A stretch of DNA of 64,000 nucleotides from Selenomonas sp. oral taxon 920 (GTDB lineage Bacteria > Bacillota > Negativicutes > Selenomonadales > Selenomonadaceae): positions 471,501 through 535,500 of the forward strand of contig NZ_CP017042.1 of the NCBI RefSeq assembly GCF_001717585.1, given 5' to 3'. The translations under genes and the position numbers were made by a program. Every line of letters starts with the position of its first letter. Position 1 is the stretch's first letter. This document shows positions 10,301 through 21,411 of this stretch, in pieces. The notes beneath the pieces are model-generated. The model saw only the letters and a program-made list of their open reading frames with translations. It was not told the DNA's origin and did not search any database.

Positions 10301-10385
10301 GTTGTGTGTCAGGTAGCTTTTTATTGTGTCTGCAATTTGTGTCGTTGCTTAGTGATTTTGCATAGAACTAGGGAGCTTTTTCCGG

Positions 10386-12125
10386 ATGAAATTGTTTCTG
10401 AAAATCTTTTCGATCTTCACGCCGAAGGAACTGCGCTACTGTGCCTTTTTGGTTGTTGTGATGATGGTCGGTGCTGTCCTTGAGGCGGTCGGCATCGGCG
10501 CGATCCTGCCCCTGATCTCACTTATGGGACAGCCGGATTTTCTTGCACAACATGCGGAGATTGCAGACTATGCGGCGAAGGTCGGCATTACAACGCATAC
10601 AGAACTTATCATTGGGCTCTCGCTCTTCCTTATTCTTCTCTATATCCTGAAAAATCTCTATCTCGTTTGGCAGCTTCATTTGCAGATCAACTTTGCTGTC
10701 TTGAATCAGATTCAGTTTTCCAAGGAAATTATGGCAAGCTATCTTGCCAAACCCTATCTTTTCCATCTGAATCATAATACGGCAGTGCTTCTGCGAAATG
10801 TCAATAGCGGCGGTGTTATTATATTTTCTAACATCTTAGTTCCTGTTTTTCAGCTGTTGACGGAGATTATTACTGCGTTGACCATTTGGGGAATGCTTGT
10901 CCTTGCAGATCCCTTTACAGCGATTGTTGTAGCAGGTGTGATGGGGGGGCTGATCTATTCACTGCTTCGGTCATTTCGGCGCAGGATTGGTGAGACTGGG
11001 CAGATACAGAATGTATATGCTGCAGCGTACGTTCAGGCCGTGAATCAGGGACTGGGGGCGGTCAAGGAAACGAAGGTGATGCGCAAGGAACAGTTCTTCC
11101 TTCAGGAATTCATACAGAACTACGAAAAATATGGACTGGCAAATGGACAGTTCATGTTTTTGAATCAATTGCCCCGCATCATCATTGAGACGCTCATTGT
11201 ATGTGCATTACTTTTCCTCATCATTGAGAAGATGACTATGGGGTATACGCCGATGGAGATCGTCCCTCTGCTCGGAGTTTTGGCACTTGCGGCTTTTCGT
11301 CTGATGCCGAGTGCGAACCGTATTGTGACCCTTTCAAACGGAATCAAGTTTCAGCTTCCGCTGTTTGAGGAGCTTTACCGCGAACTGATTGCGATTAAAT
11401 CCCGCAAATATCATCAACGGAAACTCAAGATGGCAGATCTGCCGCCATCACTTCCCTTTGCCAATGTGATTCGTGTGGAGCATCTGGGGTTTTATTATCC
11501 AGGCACTTCAGAGGATGTGCTCACAGATGTCAGCTTTTTAATACCGAAGGGGAGCTTTGTTGGAATCGTGGGTCCTTCGGGGGCGGGAAAAACCACCTTT
11601 GTTGACATCCTTCTGGGGCTTTTCGTTCCGACACGCGGCAGGATCACCGTTGATGGCGTGGACATTCGCCATCAACTGCGTGCCTGGCAGGCGAATATCG
11701 CCTACGTTCCACAATCCATTTACCTGATCGATGCGACCATTCGTGAGAACGTGGCACTGGGGGAGTCCACCGATGAAATTGATGATGTTCGCGTTCACAA
11801 AGCCCTTACTATGGCAGAATTAGATTTGTTTGTGAACGCACAGCCCAAGGGCATCGAAACCATGGTCGGTGAACGCGGCGTGAAGCTCTCGGGCGGGCAG
11901 CGACAGCGCATAGGAATCGCGCGTGCTCTCTATCAGCAGCCCGAAGTTCTGATTCTTGATGAAGCAACCTCAGCTCTTGATAACGAAACGGAAAAGAGTA
12001 TTACTGATACAATACTGAAGTTCAAAGGGCAGATTACCATCATTGCGATTGCGCATCGTGTCAGCACACTTGCAGAATGCGACTTCAAAGTGCGATTTGA
12101 GAATGGAAAAGCGGAAACACTATAA
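10386..12125 (+). CDS. ABC transporter, fused permease and ATPase (MsbA/PglK-like flippase)
   Basis: This 579-residue half-transporter has six predicted membrane helices in about residues 15-310, then an ATPase domain. Seen are Walker A GPSGAGKTT near residue 396, the ABC signature KLSGGQRQRIGIARAL near 500 and Walker B VLILDEATSALDNET near 520. A homodimer of this type (MsbA, PglK/WlaB) flips lipid-linked sugars across the inner membrane. No Wzx, Wzy or Wzm/Wzt is found in the window, so this is the best candidate for moving the product of this locus; the substrate is inferred from context only. It has its own promoter 86 bases upstream. A run of seven G at about 10943-10949 (GTG ATG GGG GGG) could slip. 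Confidence 0.82.
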   Translation: MKLFLKIFSIFTPKELRYCAFLVVVMMVGAVLEAVGIGAILPLISLMGQPDFLAQHAEIADYAAKVGITTHTELIIGLSLFLILLYILKNLYLVWQLHLQINFAVLNQIQFSKEIMASYLAKPYLFHLNHNTAVLLRNVNSGGVIIFSNILVPVFQLLTEIITALTIWGMLVLADPFTAIVVAGVMGGLIYSLLRSFRRRIGETGQIQNVYAAAYVQAVNQGLGAVKETKVMRKEQFFLQEFIQNYEKYGLANGQFMFLNQLPRIIIETLIVCALLFLIIEKMTMGYTPMEIVPLLGVLALAAFRLMPSANRIVTLSNGIKFQLPLFEELYRELIAIKSRKYHQRKLKMADLPPSLPFANVIRVEHLGFYYPGTSEDVLTDVSFLIPKGSFVGIVGPSGAGKTTFVDILLGLFVPTRGRITVDGVDIRHQLRAWQANIAYVPQSIYLIDATIRENVALGESTDEIDDVRVHKALTMAELDLFVNAQPKGIETMVGERGVKLSGGQRQRIGIARALYQQPEVLILDEATSALDNETEKSITDTILKFKGQITIIAIAHRVSTLAECDFKVRFENGKAETL

Positions 12126-12179
12126 TGGCAGCGCGAGCCTTTCTACACATAACCTTTAGAATATCTTGATTCTTACTAG

Positions 12180-14322
<2,143 letters not shown>

Positions 14323-14326
<4 letters not shown>

Positions 14327-15243
14327 TAACCAGAGTTTCAGATTCGGAAAAGAAGGTGCTGTTTGTGCAGGATTTGAAAGCTAAACTCTGTCTCGGGACG
14401 GTGCAGTTTGGCATGCAGTACGGCATCAATAATTCGCTTAAGCGCCAACCGACAGATGAGGAAGTCTGTACTGTTCTGGACATAGCTCTTGCTCAGGGAA
14501 TTCATATGTTTGATACGGCAAGCGCTTATGGGACGGCAGAAACTATTTTAGGCCGCTATGGGCTTGTGAAGAAGGCTCATATTGTATCGAAGCTGTCTCC
14601 CGGTGCTGCAGATTGTAAAGAAGAGGTGCTTGCCGAACTTCGTTGCTCTCTTCAGCGTTTAGGGGCAGAAAAACTCTTTTGTTACATGCTTCATCGTGCA
14701 GAAGATTTAGACAGAAGCGGCATTATGGATGGAATGTGTACTGCGAAAGAACGTGGTCTTACAGAAAAGATCGGGATCAGCGTTTATGGGCCGCAAGAGG
14801 CCATGCAGGCAGCACAGGATGATCGCATTGATGCAATACAAATTCCGTATAATGTGCTCGATCAACGCCTTGATGTGTGCTGTTTTTTTGAATTGGCAAA
14901 GAAAAACAGCAAAATAATCTTTGCAAGGAGTGCCTTTTTACAGGGGCTTCTCCTTATGAATCCAAGAGCTGCAGAGGCAAGGGTCAAGGGCAGTGGCCGA
15001 TTGATAGAATGCTTTCAAAAGAAGGCTCAAGAGAGTGATTGTTCACCTGTTGAGGCAGCAATGCTTTATGCGCTTTCGCATCCTCATATTGACTATGTTG
15101 TATTTGGTGTTGATACACCTGACCAGCTGATAGAGAATATTAAAATATCGAAGAAAGGGGCCGCGTCGATGCGGTGCTATCAGCATCTGCAAGGCGCTTT
15201 TTTAGATACACCATTGGAAATTATTCAACCAAATCTTTGGTAG
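14323..15243 (+). CDS. Aldo/keto reductase in the pseudaminic acid block
   Basis: This 306-residue TIM-barrel NAD(P)-dependent oxidoreductase shows the aldo/keto reductase tetrad: Asp and Tyr in FDTASAYGTAE, Lys in IVSKLSPG and His in YMLHRAEDLD. It overlaps the pseC stop by ATGA, so it is made with PseB/PseC. A GTG at 14365 is a possible later start, just before the conserved LCLGTVQFGMQYGI. It is not one of the six classical Pse enzymes. In this position it may reduce a keto-sugar or an acyl substituent and so produce a Pse variant; that is inference. Composition is a little more AT-rich than pseB/pseC. Confidence 0.85.
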
Positions 15244-15254
15244 GGGGAATATTT

Positions 15255-15908
15255 ATGACACAGAATATGATTTTTAAAAATGGAGAAGGAGATCAGTGGT
15301 ACAAACGTAATAAATCAAAGTTGGTTCCAAAAGAAGATTATGTTTGCCGCATGATTGAAAATATTGGTGTGCGGCCGCAGCGGATTGTGGAGCTTGGATG
15401 CAGCAACGGCTGCCGGTTGGAACACTTGCGGCAGAAGTATAACGCTGTGTGCTATGGATATGATATTTCGCATGAAGCGATTGAGGCAGGGAGCAAAGCA
15501 TTTTCCCATGTTCATTTGGCGCAGAAGGCGCTGCATGAGGTTCCCTCTGATGAAACGTTTGATCTTGTAATCTGCAACTTTGTATTGCATTGGGTTGATC
15601 GAAATCATCTGGCGCAATCGATGGTCACTATTGATGCGCTTGTCCGAGGAGGGGGGACGTTAGTGCTTGGCGATTTTTGCCCCGACTATCAGCAAAAAAG
15701 AAAATATCATCACTTGCCAAATGAGGAAGTTTATACCTATAAACAAGATTATGCGGCATTTTTCAAGGCGATAGGCTTATATCGGGAAGTTGCAGTATTT
15801 ACATTTAATCATGATAAACTAATATATGGATATGCACCATCTGAAGAGCGGGGGATGTGTACAGCCCTTCGTAAGATGGAGGACAACGAATACTATGTAT
15901 TGGTGTAA
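15255..15908 (+). CDS. Class I SAM-dependent methyltransferase
   Basis: This 217-residue protein has a Rossmann methyltransferase core: motif I is IVELGCSNGCRLEHL, followed by YGYDISHEAIEAG with the acidic residue that binds the ribose of SAM, and VICNFVLHWV. The N-terminal NGEGDQWYKRNKSKL resembles the small methylases that accompany pseudaminic acid genes. ATG 15255 follows GGGGGAA by 6 bases; an upstream in-frame extension overlaps the reductase gene and is unlikely. It may O-methylate the sugar or its acyl group, or have another role. The target cannot be read from the sequence. Confidence 0.78.
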   Translation: MTQNMIFKNGEGDQWYKRNKSKLVPKEDYVCRMIENIGVRPQRIVELGCSNGCRLEHLRQKYNAVCYGYDISHEAIEAGSKAFSHVHLAQKALHEVPSDETFDLVICNFVLHWVDRNHLAQSMVTIDALVRGGGTLVLGDFCPDYQQKRKYHHLPNEEVYTYKQDYAAFFKAIGLYREVAVFTFNHDKLIYGYAPSEERGMCTALRKMEDNEYYVLV

Positions 15909-15952
15909 TTAAATAATGTGCACATTTTTTACGTTCACTAGGAGGAAATATA

Positions 15953-16705
15953 TTGGTTTTAGCAATTCTGCAGGCAAGGACTTCCTCCAGGCGTCTGCCA
16001 AGAAAGGTGCTGCAGCCTCTCTTGGGGCGTGCGATGATTCTTAGACAAATGGAACGGCTCAATCGAAGCAAGGAAATTACTAAGATCGTTCTTGCAACTA
16101 GTGTAGATGAAAGTGATGATATGCTTGCCGCGACAGTCAAGACAGCTGGGTACGCGCTCTATCGCGGCAGCCTCGATGATGTTCTTAGGCGTTACTATGC
16201 CTGTGCAGCAGAATATGCTGCAGATCATATTGTGCGTGTAACGGGAGACTGCCCACTCATTGACTGGCGTGTTGTTGATGATGTGATTGTGCGGCATCTT
16301 GCCGAGCAGAATGACTATACGCATACAACGGAACGATTCCCAGATGGACTTGATACTGAGGTCATGACATTTGCTGCCCTCACACGGGCGCATCAGGATG
16401 CAAAAATGCCCTCCGAGCGGGAACATGTCACTCTCTACTTCCGCAATCATCAGGAGCTATTTCGCATTGGCAGTGTGGACGCAGCGGCGGACTATGGTGA
16501 CCTGCGTTGGACGGTGGATGAGCCACGTGATTTTGCTTTTGTTGAGGCTGTGTATACCGAACTCTTTCCACGCAACAATGACTTTGCTATGCAGGACATC
16601 CTTGCATTGCTCGATGAGAAGCCGGAGCTGCGGGAGATCAATCAGGGAATTTTACGCAATGAGGGGTTGCAGAAATCCATAGCAGAGGATGCACTGCTGT
16701 TATAG
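15953..16705 (+). CDS. spsF: SpsF-type cytidylyltransferase (probable CMP-Pse-type sugar synthetase)
   Basis: This 250-residue nucleotidyltransferase begins VLAILQARTSSRRLPRKVLQ, the nucleotide-binding signature of SpsF/KdsB-like CTP transferases, and includes VTGDCPLIDWRVVDDVI with the metal-binding Asp. In this position it should activate the nonulosonic acid with CMP, the PseF step; the sequence is SpsF-like and not the classical PseF with IPARGGSKRIPRKN. The start is TTG 15953, 7 bases after AGGAGG. It is followed by a class III aminotransferase and pseG, an order also found in other sps/pse loci of Firmicutes. Confidence 0.82.
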   Translation: MVLAILQARTSSRRLPRKVLQPLLGRAMILRQMERLNRSKEITKIVLATSVDESDDMLAATVKTAGYALYRGSLDDVLRRYYACAAEYAADHIVRVTGDCPLIDWRVVDDVIVRHLAEQNDYTHTTERFPDGLDTEVMTFAALTRAHQDAKMPSEREHVTLYFRNHQELFRIGSVDAAADYGDLRWTVDEPRDFAFVEAVYTELFPRNNDFAMQDILALLDEKPELREINQGILRNEGLQKSIAEDALLL

Positions 16706-16738
16706 TTGGGGCGTGGAGAGGCGAGGAGGAGCATCAAC

Positions 16739-18031
16739 GTGAAGATCAATCAGAGAAGCTTGAAAAAATCCGATGAGTTGTGGCAAAGGGCGCAAGATAC
16801 GATTCTTTCCGGATGTCAGTTATACAGTAAAGGCCCGGAGACGCATATCAAGGGTGTGTCTCCTATTTATATTGATCATGGCAAAGATGGGCACGTCTGG
16901 GATCCGGACGGTAATGAGTACATCGACTACGATATGGGGCTTGGGCCAATCCTGCTTGGCTATCAGTACAAGGCGGTGGATGATGCTGTACTCGCACAGC
17001 TGCGCCGCGGCATGGGATACTCCCTCGTTGCGCCCGAGGAAGTGGAGTACGCAGAACTTTGCATAAAGCATATCCCAAGCGCGGGTAAAGTCCGCTTCCT
17101 CAAAACCGGTTCTTCTGCGACGGAGGCGGCTGTCCGCATCGCACGTTGCTATACGGGGCGCAAGCATATCGTGCGCGGGGAGTATCACGGTTGGCATGAA
17201 TGGACAACGGCGGCGGAGAGCGTTCGTCAGGGCGGTATTCTGCCTGAGGTGCGGCAGTTCGTGCATAAGTTTGACTACAACGATCTGGCAAAGGTCGAGG
17301 AATATTTTGAAACCTACCCTGGGGAAATCGCTGCTGTCATTACCGAGGCAGTCGAGGTTGAGCCGCCGAAAGAGGGCTTCCTTGAACAACTGAAGGATCT
17401 CTGTCATCGGAACGGAGCGTTGCTGATTTTTGATGAGGTTGTCAACGGATTCCGCTTCTCAATCGGTGGTGCGCAGGAATACTTTGGTGTGACACCTGAT
17501 ATTTCGACGTTCGGCAAGGCGACGGCGAACGGAATGCCGCTCTCCATTGTCGCGGGACGCAAGGACATCATGGAGGAAGTAGATAAGAAAATCTTTATCT
17601 CTACTACCTTTGGCGGTGACTGTCTGTCCCTTGCTGCCGGTATTGCTGTGATGAAGGAACTCGAGTCTGGTGATGTTATAAAGGCAATCTGGGCGAAGGG
17701 GAAATACCTTCAAGATAATTTCCGTCGGCTTGCCAAGGATATTGATGTGCCGATTGACCTCAGCGGTTACCCCTGCCGTCTGAATCTTGAGTACACGGAC
17801 TATGACGGGAAAAAGGACTGGCTATACAATTCTATATTTATGCAGGAGAGTGTCAAGCGCGGCGTCCTTCTCGGCTGGCACATCTTCCCCTGCTACACGC
17901 ATACACAGGAGGATCTCGACTTCACGCTTAATGTATTCGAGGATGCGATGAAGGTCTATCGTGAGGCGCTCAGGAGCGGACATCCCGAAACCTATATGGA
18001 GGGACAGCCGTTGAAGATCGTTCTTGGATAA
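16739..18031 (+). CDS. Class III aminotransferase (glutamate-1-semialdehyde aminomutase-like)
   Basis: This 430-residue PLP enzyme resembles glutamate-1-semialdehyde 2,1-aminomutase but sits in a sugar locus. Seen are FLKTGSSATEAAVRIARCYT for phosphate binding, LIFDEVVNGFR with the cofactor-binding Asp, and FGKATANGMPLS with the PLP lysine. I chose GTG 16739 because GAGGAGGA lies 8 bases upstream; the frame stays open to TTG 16706 but that start lacks a ribosome site. True HemL belongs with haem genes, so the role here is likely amination of a sugar or an acyl precursor. The stop codon overlaps the first possible pseG start (TAATG). Confidence 0.83.
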   Translation: MKINQRSLKKSDELWQRAQDTILSGCQLYSKGPETHIKGVSPIYIDHGKDGHVWDPDGNEYIDYDMGLGPILLGYQYKAVDDAVLAQLRRGMGYSLVAPEEVEYAELCIKHIPSAGKVRFLKTGSSATEAAVRIARCYTGRKHIVRGEYHGWHEWTTAAESVRQGGILPEVRQFVHKFDYNDLAKVEEYFETYPGEIAAVITEAVEVEPPKEGFLEQLKDLCHRNGALLIFDEVVNGFRFSIGGAQEYFGVTPDISTFGKATANGMPLSIVAGRKDIMEEVDKKIFISTTFGGDCLSLAAGIAVMKELESGDVIKAIWAKGKYLQDNFRRLAKDIDVPIDLSGYPCRLNLEYTDYDGKKDWLYNSIFMQESVKRGVLLGWHIFPCYTHTQEDLDFTLNVFEDAMKVYREALRSGHPETYMEGQPLKIVLG

Positions 18032-19098
18032 TGCAGTGTGGAATAACAGATCGGATGGATGCTGTGAGCAGTGTTGCGGTGATTCGCGTAGATTCGTCCG
18101 AGCAGATTGGAAGCGGGCATTTGATGCGCTGTTTGACACTGGCGGAGCAGATGCGGAAGAAAAATGCGGAGGTTCATTTTATCTCGCGTGATCTTATAGG
18201 AAGTCTGCATCGGATGGTTACGGAGCATGGATTCTCTTTGCATCTCCTGCCGCGTCATGAGATGCAGGCAAATCTTACGGGCTATGCGGCATGGCTTACA
18301 GTTTTGCAGACTATGGATGCGGAGGAAACAGCGACGATTTTGCGCCAGATTCCACCCGTGGACCGTCTCGTTGTGGACAGCTATGCACTTGATATTGTTT
18401 GGGAACAGCAGATGCGGTCTCTGGTTCGAGAAATCTTCGTGATTGATGACCTGGCAAATCGCCAGCATGACTGTGATATCCTTCTCGATCAGAACTTCTA
18501 TCGTGAGATGCAGTACCGTTATGATGGGCTTGTACCACCGAAATGTAAACTTTTGCTTGGTCCACCCCATGCGCTCCTGCGAGAGGAGTTTTATGCGGCG
18601 CGTGCACATCTCAGAAAGCGGGACGGCCGTCTGCGCCGTATTCTCGTATTCTATGGCGGCAGTGATGCGACGTGCGAGACAGAGAAGGCGATTCATGCGC
18701 TTTTGCAGCTGCATTTGCCTTCTGTTGATGTAGATGTTGTTGTTGGCGGGAGCAATCCGCAACGTACGTATATCGAGAACCTTTGCGCGTCACATGGATT
18801 TCTCCACTACCATTGTCAGGTTTCCCATATGGCGCAGCTCATGGCAAATGCTGATCTTGGTCTTGGGGCTGGAGGAACGACCTCTTGGGAGCGTTGCTTT
18901 TTGGGGCTTCCCACCATTGTAACGGCAATCGCCGAGAATCAGTTTGAGGTTTGTCGGGACTGTGCCGAAGCGGGACTGATTCACTATCTGGGTAAATGGG
19001 ATGAAGTGACAGCGGCAGATCTTATGAGAGCAGTGTCGAAATATATGAATCCTAAGCTCCTTAAGGATTTTCAGCAGACCTGCAGTATCCATATGTAA
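18031..19098 (+). CDS. pseG: UDP-2,4-diacetamido-2,4,6-trideoxy-beta-L-altropyranose hydrolase, PseG
   Basis: This protein of up to 355 residues has the PseG (GT-B-like hydrolase) signatures AVIRVDSSEQIGSGHLMRCL, VDSYALDIVWEQQMR, IDDLANRQHDCDILLDQN and ADLGLGAGGTTSWERCFLGLP. PseG removes UDP from the sugar to release 2,4-diacetamido-2,4,6-trideoxy-L-altrose for PseI. No GNAT domain is fused at the C-terminus, unlike some PseG-PseH fusions, so the PseH function is not hidden here. ATG 18031 overlaps the preceding stop; ATG 18055 is a reasonable alternative nearer the conserved first strand. Confidence 0.9.
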   Translation: MQCGITDRMDAVSSVAVIRVDSSEQIGSGHLMRCLTLAEQMRKKNAEVHFISRDLIGSLHRMVTEHGFSLHLLPRHEMQANLTGYAAWLTVLQTMDAEETATILRQIPPVDRLVVDSYALDIVWEQQMRSLVREIFVIDDLANRQHDCDILLDQNFYREMQYRYDGLVPPKCKLLLGPPHALLREEFYAARAHLRKRDGRLRRILVFYGGSDATCETEKAIHALLQLHLPSVDVDVVVGGSNPQRTYIENLCASHGFLHYHCQVSHMAQLMANADLGLGAGGTTSWERCFLGLPTIVTAIAENQFEVCRDCAEAGLIHYLGKWDEVTAADLMRAVSKYMNPKLLKDFQQTCSIHM

Positions 19099-19121
19099 AA
19101 TCTACAGTAGGTGGAAGTGTT

Positions 19122-20021
19122 ATGTGGGAAAATATCAGTGGTGTCAAAAAGAATGAATATGGTTTTTTTCAACTTGATCCTATCCCCCAATTGGAGGAGT
19201 TGGAGAAACATTATCGGGAAAGATATTATCAAGAAACCAAATCTGATACATACGAACAAGAGTATGATGCAGAGGAACTGGAGTATATCCGCGCCAACTT
19301 GGAAGAGAAAGAGTATTTATTAAATACTCTTTGTGTGCAGGAGGGGGACAAGAGTTTCTTTGATATAGGCTGCGGTGAGGGATGGGCACTCGCATATTTT
19401 CATGAACGCGGATGGTCTGTTGAAGGTTGTGATTTTTCCTGTTATGGAATTCAAAAGCATAATAAGAGCGTGGAAAAATTCTTTGTTCAGGGAGATGTCG
19501 AATCTGTTTGTGACGCTCGCATTGCTGCGGGGAAAGTATATACTGTTGTCCATATGGAAAATGTTCTCGAGCACGTTATTGACCCAAAGTTGATTTTACA
19601 AAAATGTGAACAACTCTTAGCGCAAGGTGGCATACTCTATATTAATGTGCCAAATGATTTCAATCCGTTGCAGGGATACCTTTATGAAGGTGGACTCATC
19701 AAAAGGACAAAATGGATTGCTGAGATGGAGCACATCTCATATTTTAACAAAGATGGTTTGGTGAATTTGGCTCAGGAGTGTGGCTTAGAAACTAAGCTTG
19801 TTCTGGGAACAGACATCATAGAGTTCTTTGGATTGAATCCGGATACGAACTATTATGACCATCCAGAAGTCGGACATAATTGTCATGTCGCAAGAAGGCA
19901 TTGGACAAAACTTTTGCGCGAATTTTCTTTGAACGAAAAGATTGCACTTTACAAAGCTCTGGGAGGTATGGGACTGGGTCGTAATTTAATTGCTGTGTTT
20001 GGGAAAAGGCAAATGGGATGA
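19122..20021 (+). CDS. Class I SAM-dependent methyltransferase
   Basis: This 299-residue protein has motif I SFFDIGCGEGWALAYFHERG followed by VEGCDFSCYG, and ENVLEHVIDPKLILQKCEQL, a pattern of the Methyltransf_23 group common in glycan loci. The N-terminal 75 residues are rich in Tyr, Glu and Lys (YRERYYQETK) and may bind a carrier or acceptor. It is more AT-rich than pseG upstream. It overlaps the next SDR gene by ATGA. Together with the earlier methylase it suggests a multiply modified nonulosonic acid; the actual methyl acceptor is unknown. Confidence 0.78.
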   Translation: MWENISGVKKNEYGFFQLDPIPQLEELEKHYRERYYQETKSDTYEQEYDAEELEYIRANLEEKEYLLNTLCVQEGDKSFFDIGCGEGWALAYFHERGWSVEGCDFSCYGIQKHNKSVEKFFVQGDVESVCDARIAAGKVYTVVHMENVLEHVIDPKLILQKCEQLLAQGGILYINVPNDFNPLQGYLYEGGLIKRTKWIAEMEHISYFNKDGLVNLAQECGLETKLVLGTDIIEFFGLNPDTNYYDHPEVGHNCHVARRHWTKLLREFSLNEKIALYKALGGMGLGRNLIAVFGKRQMG

Positions 20022-20695
20022 AAGACATCATTTTGACAGGTGTTTCACGAGGTCTTGGACGAAGTTTGTTCCTCTCGTTGAATCATCAAACTGATATTCG
20101 CTTAACCTGTATGGGCAGGCATGTTCCTGATAACAAAGAAAAAATCTCGGGTTTATTCATTGTATGGGATTTTGCAAAGCCAGATCAGATGCCTCAAATA
20201 GATCATGCGTTATTAGATGAAACAGAATCCATCGTGTTTATTAACAATGCAGGGACGATAGCACCCATTGGTGAAATCGGAGTGCTTTCTGATAAACAAC
20301 TCGAAGAAGCTGTACACATCAATTTTGTTTCTCCTATGGCTTTTTGTAACCAGCTTGTTGGCTTTTGCCGCAGAAAAAAAAGGAAGCTCAAGATCATCAA
20401 TATCTCGAGTGGGGCAGCAGATCATCCAATTGCCGGGTGGGGCGCATACTGCTCAACTAAAGCGGCGTTTAAAATGTTTCTTGATGTCTTGGCGGAACAA
20501 GGAAAAGCAGACAGAGATGTCGAGGTCATCCACGTAGATCCCGGTGTTATGGATACGGACATGCAGGAACAGATTCGCGCGTCAACCGCGGCGTCTTTTC
20601 CTCGTCTTGCGGAATTCCGCTCATATAAGGTAAATGGGAAACTGCGTGATCCCGATGAAGTCGCGCAAGAGATTATCCGAAAGTATATTTTATGA
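20018..20695 (+). CDS. Short-chain dehydrogenase/reductase
   Basis: This 225-residue classical SDR shows the cofactor motif ILTGVSRGLGRSLFLS, the NNAG strand in VFINNAGTIAPIG, and the catalytic Ser-Tyr-Lys in ISSGAADHPIAGWGAYCSTK. It resembles the sepiapterin/benzil reductase-like branch. It begins within the previous methylase gene (ATGA overlap) and ends within the next gene, so three proteins are translationally coupled. It probably reduces or epimerises a keto-intermediate of a sugar or acyl group in this pathway; no specific substrate can be assigned. Confidence 0.84.
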   Translation: MKDIILTGVSRGLGRSLFLSLNHQTDIRLTCMGRHVPDNKEKISGLFIVWDFAKPDQMPQIDHALLDETESIVFINNAGTIAPIGEIGVLSDKQLEEAVHINFVSPMAFCNQLVGFCRRKKRKLKIINISSGAADHPIAGWGAYCSTKAAFKMFLDVLAEQGKADRDVEVIHVDPGVMDTDMQEQIRASTAASFPRLAEFRSYKVNGKLRDPDEVAQEIIRKYIL

Positions 20696-21393
20696 GCCTG
20701 ATCGCTGTTCTCTCTGATATTCATGGAAATGCTGTTGCATTGCAGGCGGTCTTACAGGATATTCGGCGACAGAAAATTGAAGAATGTTTTATATTGGGGG
20801 ATTTGATCGGGTATTACCATCGTCCTCTCGAGGTTCTTCAGCTTTTGGAGGAGTCCAAGCTTCGGTGCCGTATGATTCGTGGAAATCACGAGCGCATGCT
20901 GGAACGTGCACTGCAAGGTAGTATAGACTGGGACAAGATATGCGTAAAATACGGGCATGGGCTTGAAATCGCCGCACAGCAGATTCCTACAAAGAGTTTG
21001 ATGGAGTTCCTCTCACTGCCTAATCAGCGACAGGAAGAACGTGACGGTAAACGCTTCCTTCTGTGTCACGGATCACCACCTGATGAAGATCGCTATATTT
21101 ATCCCGATGCGAAAGCAGAGATGTTTGATTTCGCGGAGATTGAAGCTGATTATGTCCTTCTGGGACACACGCATTATCCAATGATTCGATGCAGCAAATT
21201 CTTTTGCGTCGTCAACCCTGGATCTGTCGGACAGGCGCGTGAGCGGGGCGGATATGCCGATTGGTGTATCATCAATACGGAAAATGATGTTATAACGATG
21301 CGGCAGACACCGTACGACATCACGCAGGTTTTGAACGAGTGTCGTCAATACGATCCGGAACTTGGATATTTGCAGGATGTTCTGCGTCGCTGA
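20692..21393 (+). CDS. Calcineurin-like metallophosphoesterase
   Basis: This 233-residue protein carries the five metallophosphoesterase motifs: LSDIHGN, LGDLIGY, RGNHERML, LCHGSPPDE and LGHTHYPM. It belongs to the compact YfcE/MJ0936-like branch (CVVNPGSVGQARERGG is typical). It starts in the stop of the SDR gene (ATGA). A phosphatase may be needed here to remove a phosphate from a sugar or acyl intermediate, for instance the 9-phosphate product if the synthase accepted a phosphorylated sugar; that is speculation. Complete length. Confidence 0.85.
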   Translation: MSLIAVLSDIHGNAVALQAVLQDIRRQKIEECFILGDLIGYYHRPLEVLQLLEESKLRCRMIRGNHERMLERALQGSIDWDKICVKYGHGLEIAAQQIPTKSLMEFLSLPNQRQEERDGKRFLLCHGSPPDEDRYIYPDAKAEMFDFAEIEADYVLLGHTHYPMIRCSKFFCVVNPGSVGQARERGGYADWCIINTENDVITMRQTPYDITQVLNECRQYDPELGYLQDVLRR

Positions 21394-21411
21394 GAGAAAA
21401 GGAGACACATC

